Shown one piece after another: positions 55,675-64,000 of a stretch of 64,000 bases of DNA. The position numbers were made by a program, and so were the translations under genes. Within the stretch, counting starts at the first letter, position 1. Every line of letters starts with the position of its first letter. A model generated the notes under the pieces. The model worked only from the letters and a program-made list of their open reading frames with translations, did not search any database and had not been told where the DNA came from. Origin of the DNA: Saprospiraceae bacterium (lineage in GTDB: Bacteria > Bacteroidota > Bacteroidia > Chitinophagales > Saprospiraceae); NCBI GenBank assembly GCA_016715245.1, contig JADKAS010000006.1:62001-126000 (forward strand), given 5' to 3'.

Positions 55675-57304
55675 ATGGCTAAAATCATTAGCTTTGATTC
55701 GAATGCAAGAACTAAATTAAAATCCGGTATTGACCAATTGGCCAATGCTGTAAAAGTTACCCTGGGACCTAAGGGAAGAAATGTTGTTATCCAGAAAAGT
55801 TTTGGAGCCCCTGTCATAACGAAAGACGGTGTAACGGTAGCAAAAGAAATTGAACTGGAAGATCCTGTAGAAAATATGGGGCTCAAATGGTGAAAGAAGT
55901 GGCATCAAAGACGGCAGATGCCGCAGGTGATGGAACAACTACTGCAACTGTATTGGCCCAAGCCATGGTCAATGCAGGTATGAAATATGTAACTGCTGGT
56001 GCAAATCCAATGGACCTTAAAAGGGGCATTGACAAAGCCGTTCATTCCATCATCGCAGACCTGAAAGATCAGAGTGAAGTAGTAGGATCTGATTTCAAAA
56101 AAATAAAACAAGTTGCCTCTATTTCTGCAAATAATGATGATGAAATTGGTACCCTGATAGCAGATGCCATGAAAAGAGTATCAAAAGATGGTGTAATTAC
56201 GGTAGAAGAAGCAAAAGGTACCGATACTTACGTGGATGAAGTTATAGGAATGCAATTTGACAGAGGATACTTATCTCCGTACTTTATCACCAATACGGAA
56301 AATATGACAACGGAATATGAAAATCCACTGATTCTTATTCATGATAAAAAAATATCCAATGTCCAGGAAATAGTTCCCATTCTTGAAAAAGCAGTTCAAA
56401 CCGGAAGACCATTACTGATTATTGCAGAAGATGTGGAAAGTCAGGCTTTAGGTACATTGGTAGTCAACCGTTTGAGAGCGGGTTTAAAAATTGTTGCAGT
56501 AAAAGCACCTGGTTTTGGCGACAGAAGAAAAGCCATGCTTGAAGACATTGCTATTCTGACTGGTGGAACCGTAATTTCTGACGAACAAGGATATAAACTT
56601 GAAAATACAGAATTGACACATCTTGGACAAGCTGAAAAAATTACCATTGACAAAGACAATACAACAATTGTTAATGGCAAAGGTAAAAAAGCTGATATCA
56701 ATGCAAGAATTGCTCAGATTAAAGCCCAGATAGAAACCACAACGTCTGATTACGACAAAGAAAAACTTCAGGAAAGATTGGCAAAACTTGCCGGTGGAGT
56801 CGCTGTGCTATATGTTGGTGCTGCAACAGAAGTTGAAATGAAGGAAAAAAAGGACAGGGTGGATGATGCTTTAAATGCTACAAGAGCAGCGGTAGAAGAA
56901 GGAATTGTTGCCGGTGGCGGTGTTGCCCTGGTGAGAGCTATGGCTTCCCTTATCAATCTCAAAGGATTAAATGAAGACGAAAATCTTGGTATCCAGATTG
57001 TTAAAAAAGCATTGGAATCCCCTTTAAGAACGATTGCTGAAAACGCTGGTATTGATGGTTCAGTTGTACTTCAGGAAGTATTAAAAAGCAAAGGAGCTAA
57101 TGGTTATAATGCGAGAACCGGTGAATATGAAGACCTGAAAAAAGCAGGCGTCATCGACCCAACCAAAGTAACGAGAATTGCACTTGAAAATGCAGGTTCC
57201 ATAGCAAGTATGGTATTGACAACAGAATGTGTAATCAGTGACAAAAAGAAGATCACCCGCCAATGCCTCCTATGGAGGGAGGTGGAATGCCCGGCATGAT
57301 GTAA
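55675..57304 (+). CDS. groEL: Chaperonin GroEL, frame broken twice
   Basis: Two overlapping frames plus a third tail join into a 543-residue GroEL. It starts MAKIISFDSNARTKLKSGID, has LGPKGRNVV, DGTTTATVLAQAM with the ATP-site Asp, and RAAVEEGIVAGGGVALVRA. One G is missing in the run GGGG at about 55879-55882: with five, NMGAQMVKEVASKTADAAG is restored. One A is missing near 57243-57247: with six, the C-terminus reads SDKKEDHPPMPPMEGGGMPG, ending GMM at 57304. Both are single-base homopolymer changes in an essential gene. It is downstream of groES and ends at a strong terminator. Confidence 0.95.
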
Positions 57305-57307
57305 AAT

Positions 57308-57341
57308 AAAAAGCCTTTCTGAATTCAGAAAGGCTTTTTTT
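57308..57341 (+). terminator. Rho-independent terminator of groES-groEL
   Basis: A perfect palindrome centred on GAATTC, with arms reading GCCTTTCTGAA and TTCAGAAAGGC and A/T runs outside, begins four bases after the repaired groEL stop. Confidence 0.9.
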
Positions 57342-57486
57342 ATACTTGTCACTTAAATATAATATTTGCATATATTTTATGCCAGTCTGTGACATAACTG
57401 TGTTATTAAATTTGAACTCGCCTGCTTAATATCACCGATAATTGTGTTAAAATTTTATTATAATTGAAACAAATTATGGTTCCGGC

Positions 57487-57517
57487 CTTGACGTTTTAAA
57501 ATATCTGTTTATATTTG
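57487..57517 (+). promoter_or_regulatory. Promoter of the cytochrome c peroxidase gene
   Basis: CTTG (57487-57490), a 19-base spacer and TATATTTG (57510-57517): the -7 element is exact and the -33 element has one mismatch. The start codon is 32 bases downstream. Confidence 0.6.
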
Positions 57518-57548
57518 TTTATATTTTTAACAGCTAAAATATTTATTT

Positions 57549-58710
57549 ATGAAAAAAAGACAATTTTCTATACTTTTTTATTTTTTAGTTTTAGGCTTTT
57601 TTAGTTTTCCATCCTGTACTGATGATAAAGTTGACGTCGTGATTTCTTATTATGGTCAGAAAGATGATGCTATGTTGAAAAAATATGTCTCATTGCCAAA
57701 TATACCCCATGATTACAATTTCAAATTACCAAATCACACAGGATTATTTTCAAGACCTATTGATAAAGACATCGCTACCTTAGGCAGGGTGTTATTTTAC
57801 GATAAAAATTTGTCAAAAGACAAAACTATTTCCTGTGCTTCCTGCCATAAACAGGAACTTGCTTTCTCCGATGACGTATCCTTTTCACAAGGAGTTGAAA
57901 ACAGAGTGACTGCACGTAATTCGATTGCACTGGGATCAGTGTTGAATTTTGCAGCTTATTATGGCGATTTTGGAGGAATACCTTTTTTCTGGGACAACAG
58001 GGCGACCAGAGTGCAGGATCAGAGCAAAGCAACTCTTGGCAATCCACTTGAAATGGATATGAAGATGCATGAAGTAGCTGATGTTGTCAATAATCATGAA
58101 TACTATAAACCACTTATAAGAGAAGCATTTCATAAAGAAAACAGTATATCAGAAACAGAAATTCTGGATGCTATAGGAACATTTGTAAATTCTTTGACAA
58201 ACTATAACACCAAATTCGACAGAGAACTCGATAAAATTGGAATTAATTCAATTAATTATGCTTTCACAGGTTTTACGCAAAGTGAAAATAATGGTAAAAA
58301 ATTGTACATGAGCCATTGTGCTTCTTGCCATGGTCAAAATGCAGGAAGGCCTCCTGTCTTAAGTGCAAACAATGGATTAATGTTGGAATATGACGATATG
58401 GGCGTTGGAAAACACACAAATTATGCAAACGATCAGGGTAAGTTCAAAGTTCCCACCTTGAGGAATATATCAAGAACAGCACCCTATATGCACAATGGAA
58501 TGTTCAATACCCTTAATGAAGTAATCGACCATTACAGCAGTAATATTAAAAATTATAAAAACCTTAGTCAAGATTTAAAATTCGGAAATTTACCTATTAA
58601 AATTTAATTTTACAGAAACAGAAAAACAAGATCTTATTGCGTTTCTTCTAACATTGAATGATGATAATATCACCATTGATCCTAAATTTTCGGATCCCTT
58701 TCTGAAATAA
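57549..58710 (+). CDS. Cytochrome-c peroxidase-like dihaem lipoprotein, frameshifted near the end
   Basis: The joined protein has 386 residues. A lipoprotein signal (FYFLVLGFFSFPSC) precedes a MauG/CcpA-type domain with two haem-binding motifs, CASCH in TISCASCHKQELAF and again CASCH in MSHCASCHGQNAGRP. Axial and calcium regions fit LGRVLFYDKNLSKDKT, ARNSIALGSVLNF and VPTLRNISRTAPYMHNGMF. It should reduce peroxide using cytochrome c, or act as a MauG-like oxidase, in the periplasm. The main frame stops after LPIKI at 58607. Removing one T from 58603-58605 continues as NFTETEKQDLIAFLLTLND to PFLK at 58710, the expected family ending. Confidence 0.88.
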
Positions 58711-58742
58711 AATATAATTTGAAAATTTAATTTTTTAGAATG

Positions 58743-58799
58743 AAAAAAAATCCCTTTTAAATATTCAAAGAATATGAATATTTAAAAGGGATTTTTTTT
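58743..58799 (+). terminator. Strong terminator after the cytochrome c peroxidase gene
   Basis: A 24-bp perfect stem (A run, TCCCTTTTAAATATTC, a nine-base loop, GAATATTTAAAAGGGA and a T run) lies 33 bases after the repaired stop. It could work in both directions. Confidence 0.88.
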
Positions 58800-58895
58800 G
58801 ACTTAATTAATCATAAATTTGAAACTTTTCAGTAAAATATTGAAGTTTAATGCAATTATAATATCTGAATACTAACGCCTGAAATCAAAATTATT

Positions 58896-59726
58896 TTGTT
58901 ATCATCAGAAAATATCACCAATCAATCCCTTTACTCCAAACTGATCTTGCACATCAGTATTGGTGTTATTTTATTCATTGGATTGTCAGGTTGTCAAACA
59001 AATTCAGGACTTTACAATCCTTCTTTTAGTGGTATTCAATCTGTCTACAACGAAAAACAGTTTCTCAGTGCCATATCAGCAGGACCGGGTTTAGGTACTT
59101 ACTACAATTACAGTCCGTTAAAAAATCTTGCTTTTTTTGGGGATTTGAGATTTACTCATCTTATTCCGCAAACGACGATAGCACTGGGCGGTTATTCTTC
59201 ATACTATAAAACGAAAACAATCTTAACAAAATCAGGGCTTCTTCAAAAAAACGAAGAAGGTTTTCATTTTGATTCTTATTTAGGATATACCTTTGTAAGA
59301 AGTACTGAATACCAAAGAGTTGAGATTGCAGACCCTTTTGGTTTTGTCAACACCAGGGAAACTAATACATTTGATTTGACCTCAAATAAAATGTTTTTAC
59401 AATTTGGTTCTCATCTAAAAGGCAGAAATATAAAGCTTGATCTTTTATACAGATTAAATTATCTGGACATCGAAAAGATTGTAGTCAAACCGGAAAATCA
59501 GAAATATGAAGATTATTTACAAATTTTAACAGGGAATAATCCATTCCTTTTTCATGAAACTCAATTGATGGTTGGAATTGGTTCCGGGCAATTTAAAACT
59601 AATTTTGGCATTGACTTTTATTTTCCGGTAAACTATGCAGACCAACTAAATTATAGTAATTTTTTTCAGCTAAATGTAGGATTTTCGTATATTTTTGATC
59701 GTTTTGACCATTCATTTTCAAAATAA
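58896..59726 (+). CDS. Lipoprotein with barrel-like strands, unrecognised
   Basis: The 276-residue protein has a lipoprotein-type signal (LYSKLILHISIGVILFIGLSGC) followed by many amphipathic strands (AISAGPGLGTYYNYSPLK, HFDSYLGYTFVRSTEY, FFQLNVGFSYIFDRFDHSF). No family is recognised. It may be an outer-membrane lipoprotein or small barrel. No ATG lies before the signal: TTG at 58896 is used, and TTG at 58947 would cut into the signal. It leads a tightly packed run of five forward genes with gaps of six bases or less. Confidence 0.6.
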   Translation: MLSSENITNQSLYSKLILHISIGVILFIGLSGCQTNSGLYNPSFSGIQSVYNEKQFLSAISAGPGLGTYYNYSPLKNLAFFGDLRFTHLIPQTTIALGGYSSYYKTKTILTKSGLLQKNEEGFHFDSYLGYTFVRSTEYQRVEIADPFGFVNTRETNTFDLTSNKMFLQFGSHLKGRNIKLDLLYRLNYLDIEKIVVKPENQKYEDYLQILTGNNPFLFHETQLMVGIGSGQFKTNFGIDFYFPVNYADQLNYSNFFQLNVGFSYIFDRFDHSFSK

Positions 59727-59732
59727 CATCCT

Positions 59733-60602
59733 TTGAATTTTGTACAAGATTACCTGATTGATATTGTTATTGTTTTTACCATCATTTATCTTGGCATTAG
59801 TATTGCTGTCTATTTTTTTCAGGATTATATTCTTTTTCGCCCTGAAAAATTACCCAAAGAATTCAATTTCGATTATAAAAATCTGGTTTTTGATGAATAT
59901 CTTGTAGAAATCAAACCCGGAGTAAAAATCTCTGGATTGCGTTTCAAATGCATTAACCCCAAAGGGGTAGTCTTTTATCTGAAAGGTAATAGTAAAAGTA
60001 TTAAGGGATGGGGAAAATTTGCCATTGATTTTCTAAGGTATGACTATGAGGTCATCATGATTGATTACAGAGGATATGGCAAAAGTACAGGAATACGAAC
60101 ACAAAAAGAAATTAATGAAGACTTGCAATTGATTTACAATAAAATTAAGGAGAAAGTGGATGAAAAGTACATTATATTGTATGGAAGATCTATGGGCTCG
60201 GGTTTTGCCACCAAACTGGCATCTATGAATTCTCCCAGAATGCTTATCCTGGATGCTCCGTATTACAGTATGAGTAAAACAACAAGCAGGTATCTACCCT
60301 TTCTACCCATGTCCTGGTTGTTAAAATTTCCTATCCCCACCTATAAGTGGATTAAATATGTAAAATGTCCGATTCACATCTTGCATGGAACAAAAGACAA
60401 ACTTATACCGTTTTCTTCCAGTATAAAATTAGCAACCATAAATTCATACCTGTCGTGCCTCCACCCTATTATTGGCGGTGGTCACAATAATTTGCACAAT
60501 TTTGAATCATATCACAAAACACTGAGTGAAATTTTTAAAATGGACAATTTAGACTTCAACAAAGAATTATCCAGTATATCTTTTACCCGGAAAAAAAGGT
60601 AA
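59733..60602 (+). CDS. Membrane-anchored alpha/beta hydrolase (first of a pair)
   Basis: The 289-residue protein has an N-terminal membrane helix (IVIVFTIIYLGISIAVYFF) and a BEM46/ABHD13-like hydrolase domain. The nucleophile Ser is in LYGRSMGSGFATKLA, the Asp in HGTKDKLIPF and the His in GGGHNNLHNF. MIDYRGYGKSTGI is the usual pre-nucleophile region. Substrate unknown (esterase- or thioesterase-like). The start is a TTG at 59733 because there is no in-frame ATG before the helix. It is followed after one base by a homologous gene. Confidence 0.82.
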   Translation: MNFVQDYLIDIVIVFTIIYLGISIAVYFFQDYILFRPEKLPKEFNFDYKNLVFDEYLVEIKPGVKISGLRFKCINPKGVVFYLKGNSKSIKGWGKFAIDFLRYDYEVIMIDYRGYGKSTGIRTQKEINEDLQLIYNKIKEKVDEKYIILYGRSMGSGFATKLASMNSPRMLILDAPYYSMSKTTSRYLPFLPMSWLLKFPIPTYKWIKYVKCPIHILHGTKDKLIPFSSSIKLATINSYLSCLHPIIGGGHNNLHNFESYHKTLSEIFKMDNLDFNKELSSISFTRKKR

Positions 60603-60603
60603 A

Positions 60604-61413
60604 ATGTCAAGAATTCAAAAAACTGTTTTATGTACATTCTCCGGGTTGGTCTTTATGATAATTGTTTTAATACAATCATTGGATTACTGGGCTTTAAAAA
60701 TTGTTTTCCAACCAAATTTTCAATATAAAAACGAATTAAACATTCCTGTATATTATTCAGAAAGAATAGATACTTTTCTGAAAATTGAAAATGACAGTCT
60801 TCATATTATTACCTATTTAGTGCCGAAACCCAGAGGTGTCATTCTATATTCTCATGGAAACAGAAGTGATTTAAAAAGATGGGGACCTATAGCTTCTGAA
60901 TTTACCAAATTTGGGTATAATGTTGTATGTTGGGATTTCCGCAGTTATGGAAAAAGTTCGGGAATACCTACAGAAAAAAATATATTATCTGATGGTCAGC
61001 ACGTATTCAAATATGTCAACCATCGGTATGGCAACCTCCCCAAAATAATATTCGGAAGATCTCTGGGTTCAGGCATAGCCAGTTTTCTTTCCCAAAATCA
61101 GGAAATCACTAAAGTTATTCTTGAAACTCCTTTCTACAGCCTTCGGGATGTTATAAAATATCAGGTTCCTTTATTACATAATTTTATTTCTATTGACATT
61201 CCATCCTATCAATTTTTACAGTCATTCACAAAACCAATATTAATACTGCAAGGTGATGAAGACAAAGTAGTTCCTATAGTATCAGCTAAAAATCTATATA
61301 CTTCAATACAGGGAAAAAATAAAAAAATGATTGTTCTGGAAAAAGGCAATCACAACAATCTAAGGACCTATCGGTTATATTGGGAAACTTTGGAATATTT
61401 TTTAAATGAATAA
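60604..61413 (+). CDS. Membrane-anchored alpha/beta hydrolase (second of a pair)
   Basis: The 269-residue protein is a homologue of the preceding one. It has an N-terminal helix (VLCTFSGLVFMIIVLIQSL), YSHGNRSDLKRWGPIASEF, CWDFRSYGKSSGIPTEKNI, nucleophile Ser in FGRSLGSGIASFL, Asp in LQGDEDKVVPI and His in EKGNHNNLRTY. The pair likely arose by tandem duplication, though the two have diverged. Its end overlaps the lycopene cyclase start by eight bases, so they are translated together. Confidence 0.82.
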   Translation: MSRIQKTVLCTFSGLVFMIIVLIQSLDYWALKIVFQPNFQYKNELNIPVYYSERIDTFLKIENDSLHIITYLVPKPRGVILYSHGNRSDLKRWGPIASEFTKFGYNVVCWDFRSYGKSSGIPTEKNILSDGQHVFKYVNHRYGNLPKIIFGRSLGSGIASFLSQNQEITKVILETPFYSLRDVIKYQVPLLHNFISIDIPSYQFLQSFTKPILILQGDEDKVVPIVSAKNLYTSIQGKNKKMIVLEKGNHNNLRTYRLYWETLEYFLNE

Positions 61414-62563
61414 CCATACAATAAGTTCACAGTATGATTTTGCCATCATTGGCATGGGGGCTTCCGGTTTTCACTTGGCCATGGCGATGTTGGAAGACCC
61501 GTTTTTCGATAGTAAAAAAATTTTACTTCTGGATGAAAACTTAAAAAACACTAATGACAGAACCTGGAGTTTTTGGGAAAAAGGAATAGGGAAATGGGAC
61601 AATATTTTATCAAAACAATGGGCTGAATTTGAAATTCAATCACATGATTTTCATAAAATATTTGATTTAGGTGATTATCGGTATAAAATGATAAAGAGTT
61701 TAAACTTTTACGAATATTGCTTACTTAAACTTTCCCAGAAATCAAATTTCACCATCAAATATGAAGGAATTAAAAAGATTGAAGAGAAAGTAAAGTGTGT
61801 ATATCTGCATACGGTAAAAAGTATTTTTCAGGCAAGTTATGTTTTTTCAAGCCTGCCAGATTCTACTATTATCATGGGTAATCATCCCAGCTTACAACAA
61901 CATTTCGGAGGTTGGTTTATAAAAGTAAAAGAACCTGTCTTCAGAAAAGCTCAGGTACAGTTTATGAACTTCAACATTCCGCAGAATAATTCAACACAGT
62001 TTATGTATGTGTTGCCATTTAATGACCATGAAGCGTTGATGGAGTTTACAATATTTTCCAAACAAGTGTATAAAAGGAATGATTATGAGACTTTTTTAAA
62101 GGAATTCTTAAATAATAGTAAAATAGTTGATTATACAATCACTGAAAAAGAATTTGGAGCCATTCCTATGACAACCTATCCTTTCTGGCAAAAAAATACA
62201 GAACGGAAAATGTTGATAGGTTCTGCCGGAGGGTGGACGAAACCAAGTACAGGTTATACCTTTTATTTTTGCCAACAACAAGCCGAAAGGTTAACCAATT
62301 TTTTAAAAACAAATACAAATCTTTCAACTTTTAAAATTTTTAATCGGTTTTACTGGTACGACTTAATTTTATTGAAAGTGCTTACAAAATACAATGAATT
62401 AGGATCAGAAATTTTTTCATCCATGTTCAGAAAAAATAAAATCAAAAACATTTTGAGGTTTTTATCCAACGAATCTACCATATGGGAAGAAATTTCTATT
62501 ATCAGCCGAACAAAACATCGGAGTTTGTTTTTTAAAGCCTTTATAAACAGTTTATTAAAATAA
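61406..62563 (+). CDS. crtY: Lycopene beta-cyclase, CrtY family
   Basis: The 385-residue flavoprotein has a dinucleotide fold start YDFAIIGMGASGFHLAMAM, NDRTWSFWEKG (the conserved DRTW), QHFGGWFIKV and GSAGGWTKPSTGYTFYFCQQQ, all typical of the Bacteroidota CrtY. It closes beta-ionone rings on lycopene to give gamma- and beta-carotene. No other carotenoid genes (crtB, crtI, crtZ) are in the window. It overlaps the hydrolase upstream and precedes a DUF2461 gene by five bases. Confidence 0.88.
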   Translation: MNNHTISSQYDFAIIGMGASGFHLAMAMLEDPFFDSKKILLLDENLKNTNDRTWSFWEKGIGKWDNILSKQWAEFEIQSHDFHKIFDLGDYRYKMIKSLNFYEYCLLKLSQKSNFTIKYEGIKKIEEKVKCVYLHTVKSIFQASYVFSSLPDSTIIMGNHPSLQQHFGGWFIKVKEPVFRKAQVQFMNFNIPQNNSTQFMYVLPFNDHEALMEFTIFSKQVYKRNDYETFLKEFLNNSKIVDYTITEKEFGAIPMTTYPFWQKNTERKMLIGSAGGWTKPSTGYTFYFCQQQAERLTNFLKTNTNLSTFKIFNRFYWYDLILLKVLTKYNELGSEIFSSMFRKNKIKNILRFLSNESTIWEEISIISRTKHRSLFFKAFINSLLK

Positions 62564-62568
62564 ATATT

Positions 62569-63276
62569 ATGAATCCGGAAAAAATATTTTCCTTTTTAAG
62601 GGAATTAAATAAAAACAATAATAAGGAGTGGTTTGAAAAGAATAAAAAAATATATGAGGAGGTAAAACTAGAATACCACCTGCTGGCTTCACAGATATTA
62701 AAAAGTATGCAGGAAAAAGATGTAAGCCTAAAAGGACTTGATGTAAAAAATTGTATTTTCCGAATCAATAAAGACATAAGGTTTTCAAAAGATAAAACCC
62801 CTTACAAAACATCACTGGGAATTGTCCTCACACCTTATGGTAAAAAAATGTCACTTGCCGCCTACTATGTACATCTTGAAGATGGAAAAAGTTTTGTTGG
62901 AGGAGGATTATACTTGCCTCCTAATGACATGGTAAAAAAAGTCAGACAAGAAATCCTTACTTTCCAGAAAGAATTTATTGCCATTATTGAAAATAAAAAA
63001 TTTGCTTCTGTTTATGGTGATTTGGATAAATCACCCAACATCATGCTGGCAAAAGTTCCAAAAGATATAAATGTAAATACAAAAACAATTGACTATATTC
63101 GCCTTAAAAGTTATACTTCAGGAAAACCCTATTCTAATGACATGATAAAAGCAAAAGATTTTATTGCAAACATTACCAATGATTTATTTGCAATGAAGGA
63201 ACTCATTCATTTTATCAACAAAGGTTTGATGACAGATGAAAATGGTGCTACACAATATAGTACTAGTGAAAACTAA
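62569..63276 (+). CDS. DUF2461 family protein
   Basis: The 235-residue cytosolic protein matches the TIGR02453/DUF2461 pattern: FLRELNKNNNKEWFEKNKKI at the start, then CIFRINKDIRFSKDKTPYKT, YYVHLEDGKSFVGGGLYLPP and YIRLKSYTSGKPYSN. No catalytic residues are known to me for the family and its role is not established. It is the last gene of the five-gene forward run. Confidence 0.88.
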   Translation: MNPEKIFSFLRELNKNNNKEWFEKNKKIYEEVKLEYHLLASQILKSMQEKDVSLKGLDVKNCIFRINKDIRFSKDKTPYKTSLGIVLTPYGKKMSLAAYYVHLEDGKSFVGGGLYLPPNDMVKKVRQEILTFQKEFIAIIENKKFASVYGDLDKSPNIMLAKVPKDINVNTKTIDYIRLKSYTSGKPYSNDMIKAKDFIANITNDLFAMKELIHFINKGLMTDENGATQYSTSEN

Positions 63277-63279
63277 AAA

Positions 63280-63675
63280 TTAATTTACCGGTTCTACTTT
63301 ATATACGAGATAATCAGTATCGCCCTGCCACGGAAAAGTGTTTTCTTTTTCTTTATAATGAAGTTTTACATTTTTGCCTTCGAATTTCTGTATTTGTTCA
63401 TACACTTCCTTATTATCAACTGAAAACTCCCAAATACTTTGTTTATTCATCATCGGAGAATTTCCTAGTTGTATCTGGCCTTCATATGTTTTGAATATTT
63501 TACCTTTTTTCGAAATTTTATATAAAATCCCTGTTCTAGTTCCTTCACTTACCGTCCAGTTCCTGTATAAATAGTATAAACTAGCACTCACAATACTTGC
63601 AAAAATAAGAAGAACCAAAAACTTTTTAAAAATGTTCTTAATTCGAGTTCCGAGGGTGTCTATTTCAAAGGTCAT
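63280..63675 (-). CDS. Small membrane-anchored protein, unrecognised
   Basis: The 131-residue protein has a basic start (MTFEIDTLGTRIKNIFKKF), one transmembrane helix (LVLLIFASIVSASLYYLY) and about 85 outer residues with VSEGTRTGILYKISKKGKIF and a terminal DTDYLVYKVEPVN. A similar small protein is common in Bacteroidota and is sometimes misannotated as 6-phosphogluconate dehydrogenase. Its true role is unknown. The ATG at 63675 is used; an in-frame GTG 18 bases upstream is less likely. Confidence 0.75.
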   Translation of the reverse strand: MTFEIDTLGTRIKNIFKKFLVLLIFASIVSASLYYLYRNWTVSEGTRTGILYKISKKGKIFKTYEGQIQLGNSPMMNKQSIWEFSVDNKEVYEQIQKFEGKNVKLHYKEKENTFPWQGDTDYLVYKVEPVN

Positions 63676-63736
63676 AATCCAACTTTTTAGCACAACAAAG
63701 TTACACCTTTTTTAGAAAAAAAACAACTATTTTTTT

Positions 63737-64000
63737 CTATTTAATTACCGTAACACTTCCTTCATATTGAATGCTTCTCCCATTGGTCAACAATAATTCT
63801 ATGACAACTACATATACACCTTGTTCTATCTCTTTTCCTTCAAAGGTTCCATCCCAGCCTAATTCAGGTACACCGCTTTCAAAATCATAACGGGCAAACA
63901 TAGGATTTGCCCATTTGTCAAAAATCTTAAAGGATATAATTTTTTCCACCCCTCTGGTTTGTGGTATATAAAATGTACGGTTTTCACTTTGAATGGCACT
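63737..64000 (-). CDS. C-terminal end of a T9SS cargo with gliding-motility-type sorting domain, partial
   Basis: The reverse-strand frame runs from the window edge to a stop at 63737, with no start inside the window. It reads ENRTFYIPQTRGVEKIISFK, then IFDKWANPMF, ELGWDGTFEGKEIEQGVYVV and a terminal YEGSVTVIK. This is the gliding-motility-associated C-terminal (CHU_C, type B) domain, which directs secretion by T9SS. The rest of the protein, probably large, lies beyond the window. Confidence 0.85.
   Translation of the reverse strand, partial: SAIQSENRTFYIPQTRGVEKIISFKIFDKWANPMFARYDFESGVPELGWDGTFEGKEIEQGVYVVVIELLLTNGRSIQYEGSVTVIK

Noticed and set aside
55675..57304. Programmed ribosomal frameshifting in groEL and other genes
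   Set aside because: No common slippery heptamer with a downstream structure is seen, and the breaks occur in both directions in unrelated genes.
59733..61413. The two hydrolases as one gene split by an indel
   Set aside because: Each has its own membrane helix and a complete Ser-Asp-His set, so they are two genes.

Overview
The window is an AT-rich bacterial chromosome segment from a member of the Bacteroidota. The evidence is the TAnnTTTG-type promoters, the lack of Shine-Dalgarno sequences, type IX secretion (T9SS) C-terminal sorting domains, a gliding-motility-type C-terminal domain, a TonB receptor with a carboxypeptidase-like N-terminal domain, a DUF5689 lipoprotein, Na+-NQR and a CrtY-type lycopene cyclase. 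A Saprospirales-like lineage is my best guess, not a proof. I saw no phage, insertion sequence or CRISPR array. Most of the window is housekeeping genome with several envelope and secretion modules.

Layout. 1-1400: nusB (cut by the window edge) and a tRNA-Ser/tRNA-Pro operon with promoter and terminator. 1.6-14.3 kb: a thioredoxin-SPOR protein, hutI, a thioesterase with lipB, a redoxin-dockerin protein, an NhaC-type antiporter, two secreted proteins (VCBS repeats and an S8 protease), pdxH and a DegQ-like protease. 14.4-20.8 kb: a complete nqrABCDEF operon closed by a strong terminator; its NqrA carries an extra N-terminal signal/membrane segment. 21-32.8 kb: a GlsB-type protein, galM, an OmpA-like lipoprotein, lepA, purM, trhO, a class A penicillin-binding protein, an ABC exporter and an unrecognised protein. 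32.8-38.2 kb: a TonB receptor and DUF5689 lipoprotein divergent from a secreted nuclease, possibly one uptake/digestion system.

38.5-41.5 kb: a cysteine-rich T9SS cargo with tandem repeats. 41.5-44.1 kb: ssrA (tmRNA), an orphan TRAP-type binding protein, smpB and initiator tRNA, so both trans-translation components lie within about 2 kb. 44.3-48.1 kb: four overlapping genes (LVIVD lipoprotein, barrel protein, ECF sigma factor, membrane-anchored barrel protein), a probable cell-envelope signalling unit. 48-57.3 kb: a MATE exporter, oligopeptidase B, a CcoI-type copper ATPase behind an FNR-like palindrome, a barnase-barstar pair behind a palindromic operator overlapping its promoter, and groES-groEL. 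57.5-64 kb: cytochrome c peroxidase, then a five-gene run ending in lycopene cyclase and a DUF2461 protein, a small membrane protein and the end of a T9SS cargo.

A striking property is the number of broken reading frames. At least eleven single-base indels, nearly all in homopolymer runs, interrupt groEL (twice), lepA, galM, the TonB receptor, the 38.5-kb cargo (twice), an unknown gene (twice), the LVIVD lipoprotein and the cytochrome c peroxidase. A nonsense codon also cuts the secreted nuclease just before its catalytic SDH motif. Because groEL and lepA are hit, sequencing or assembly error is the simplest explanation. I give the coordinates of the repaired genes as single features and note each break.
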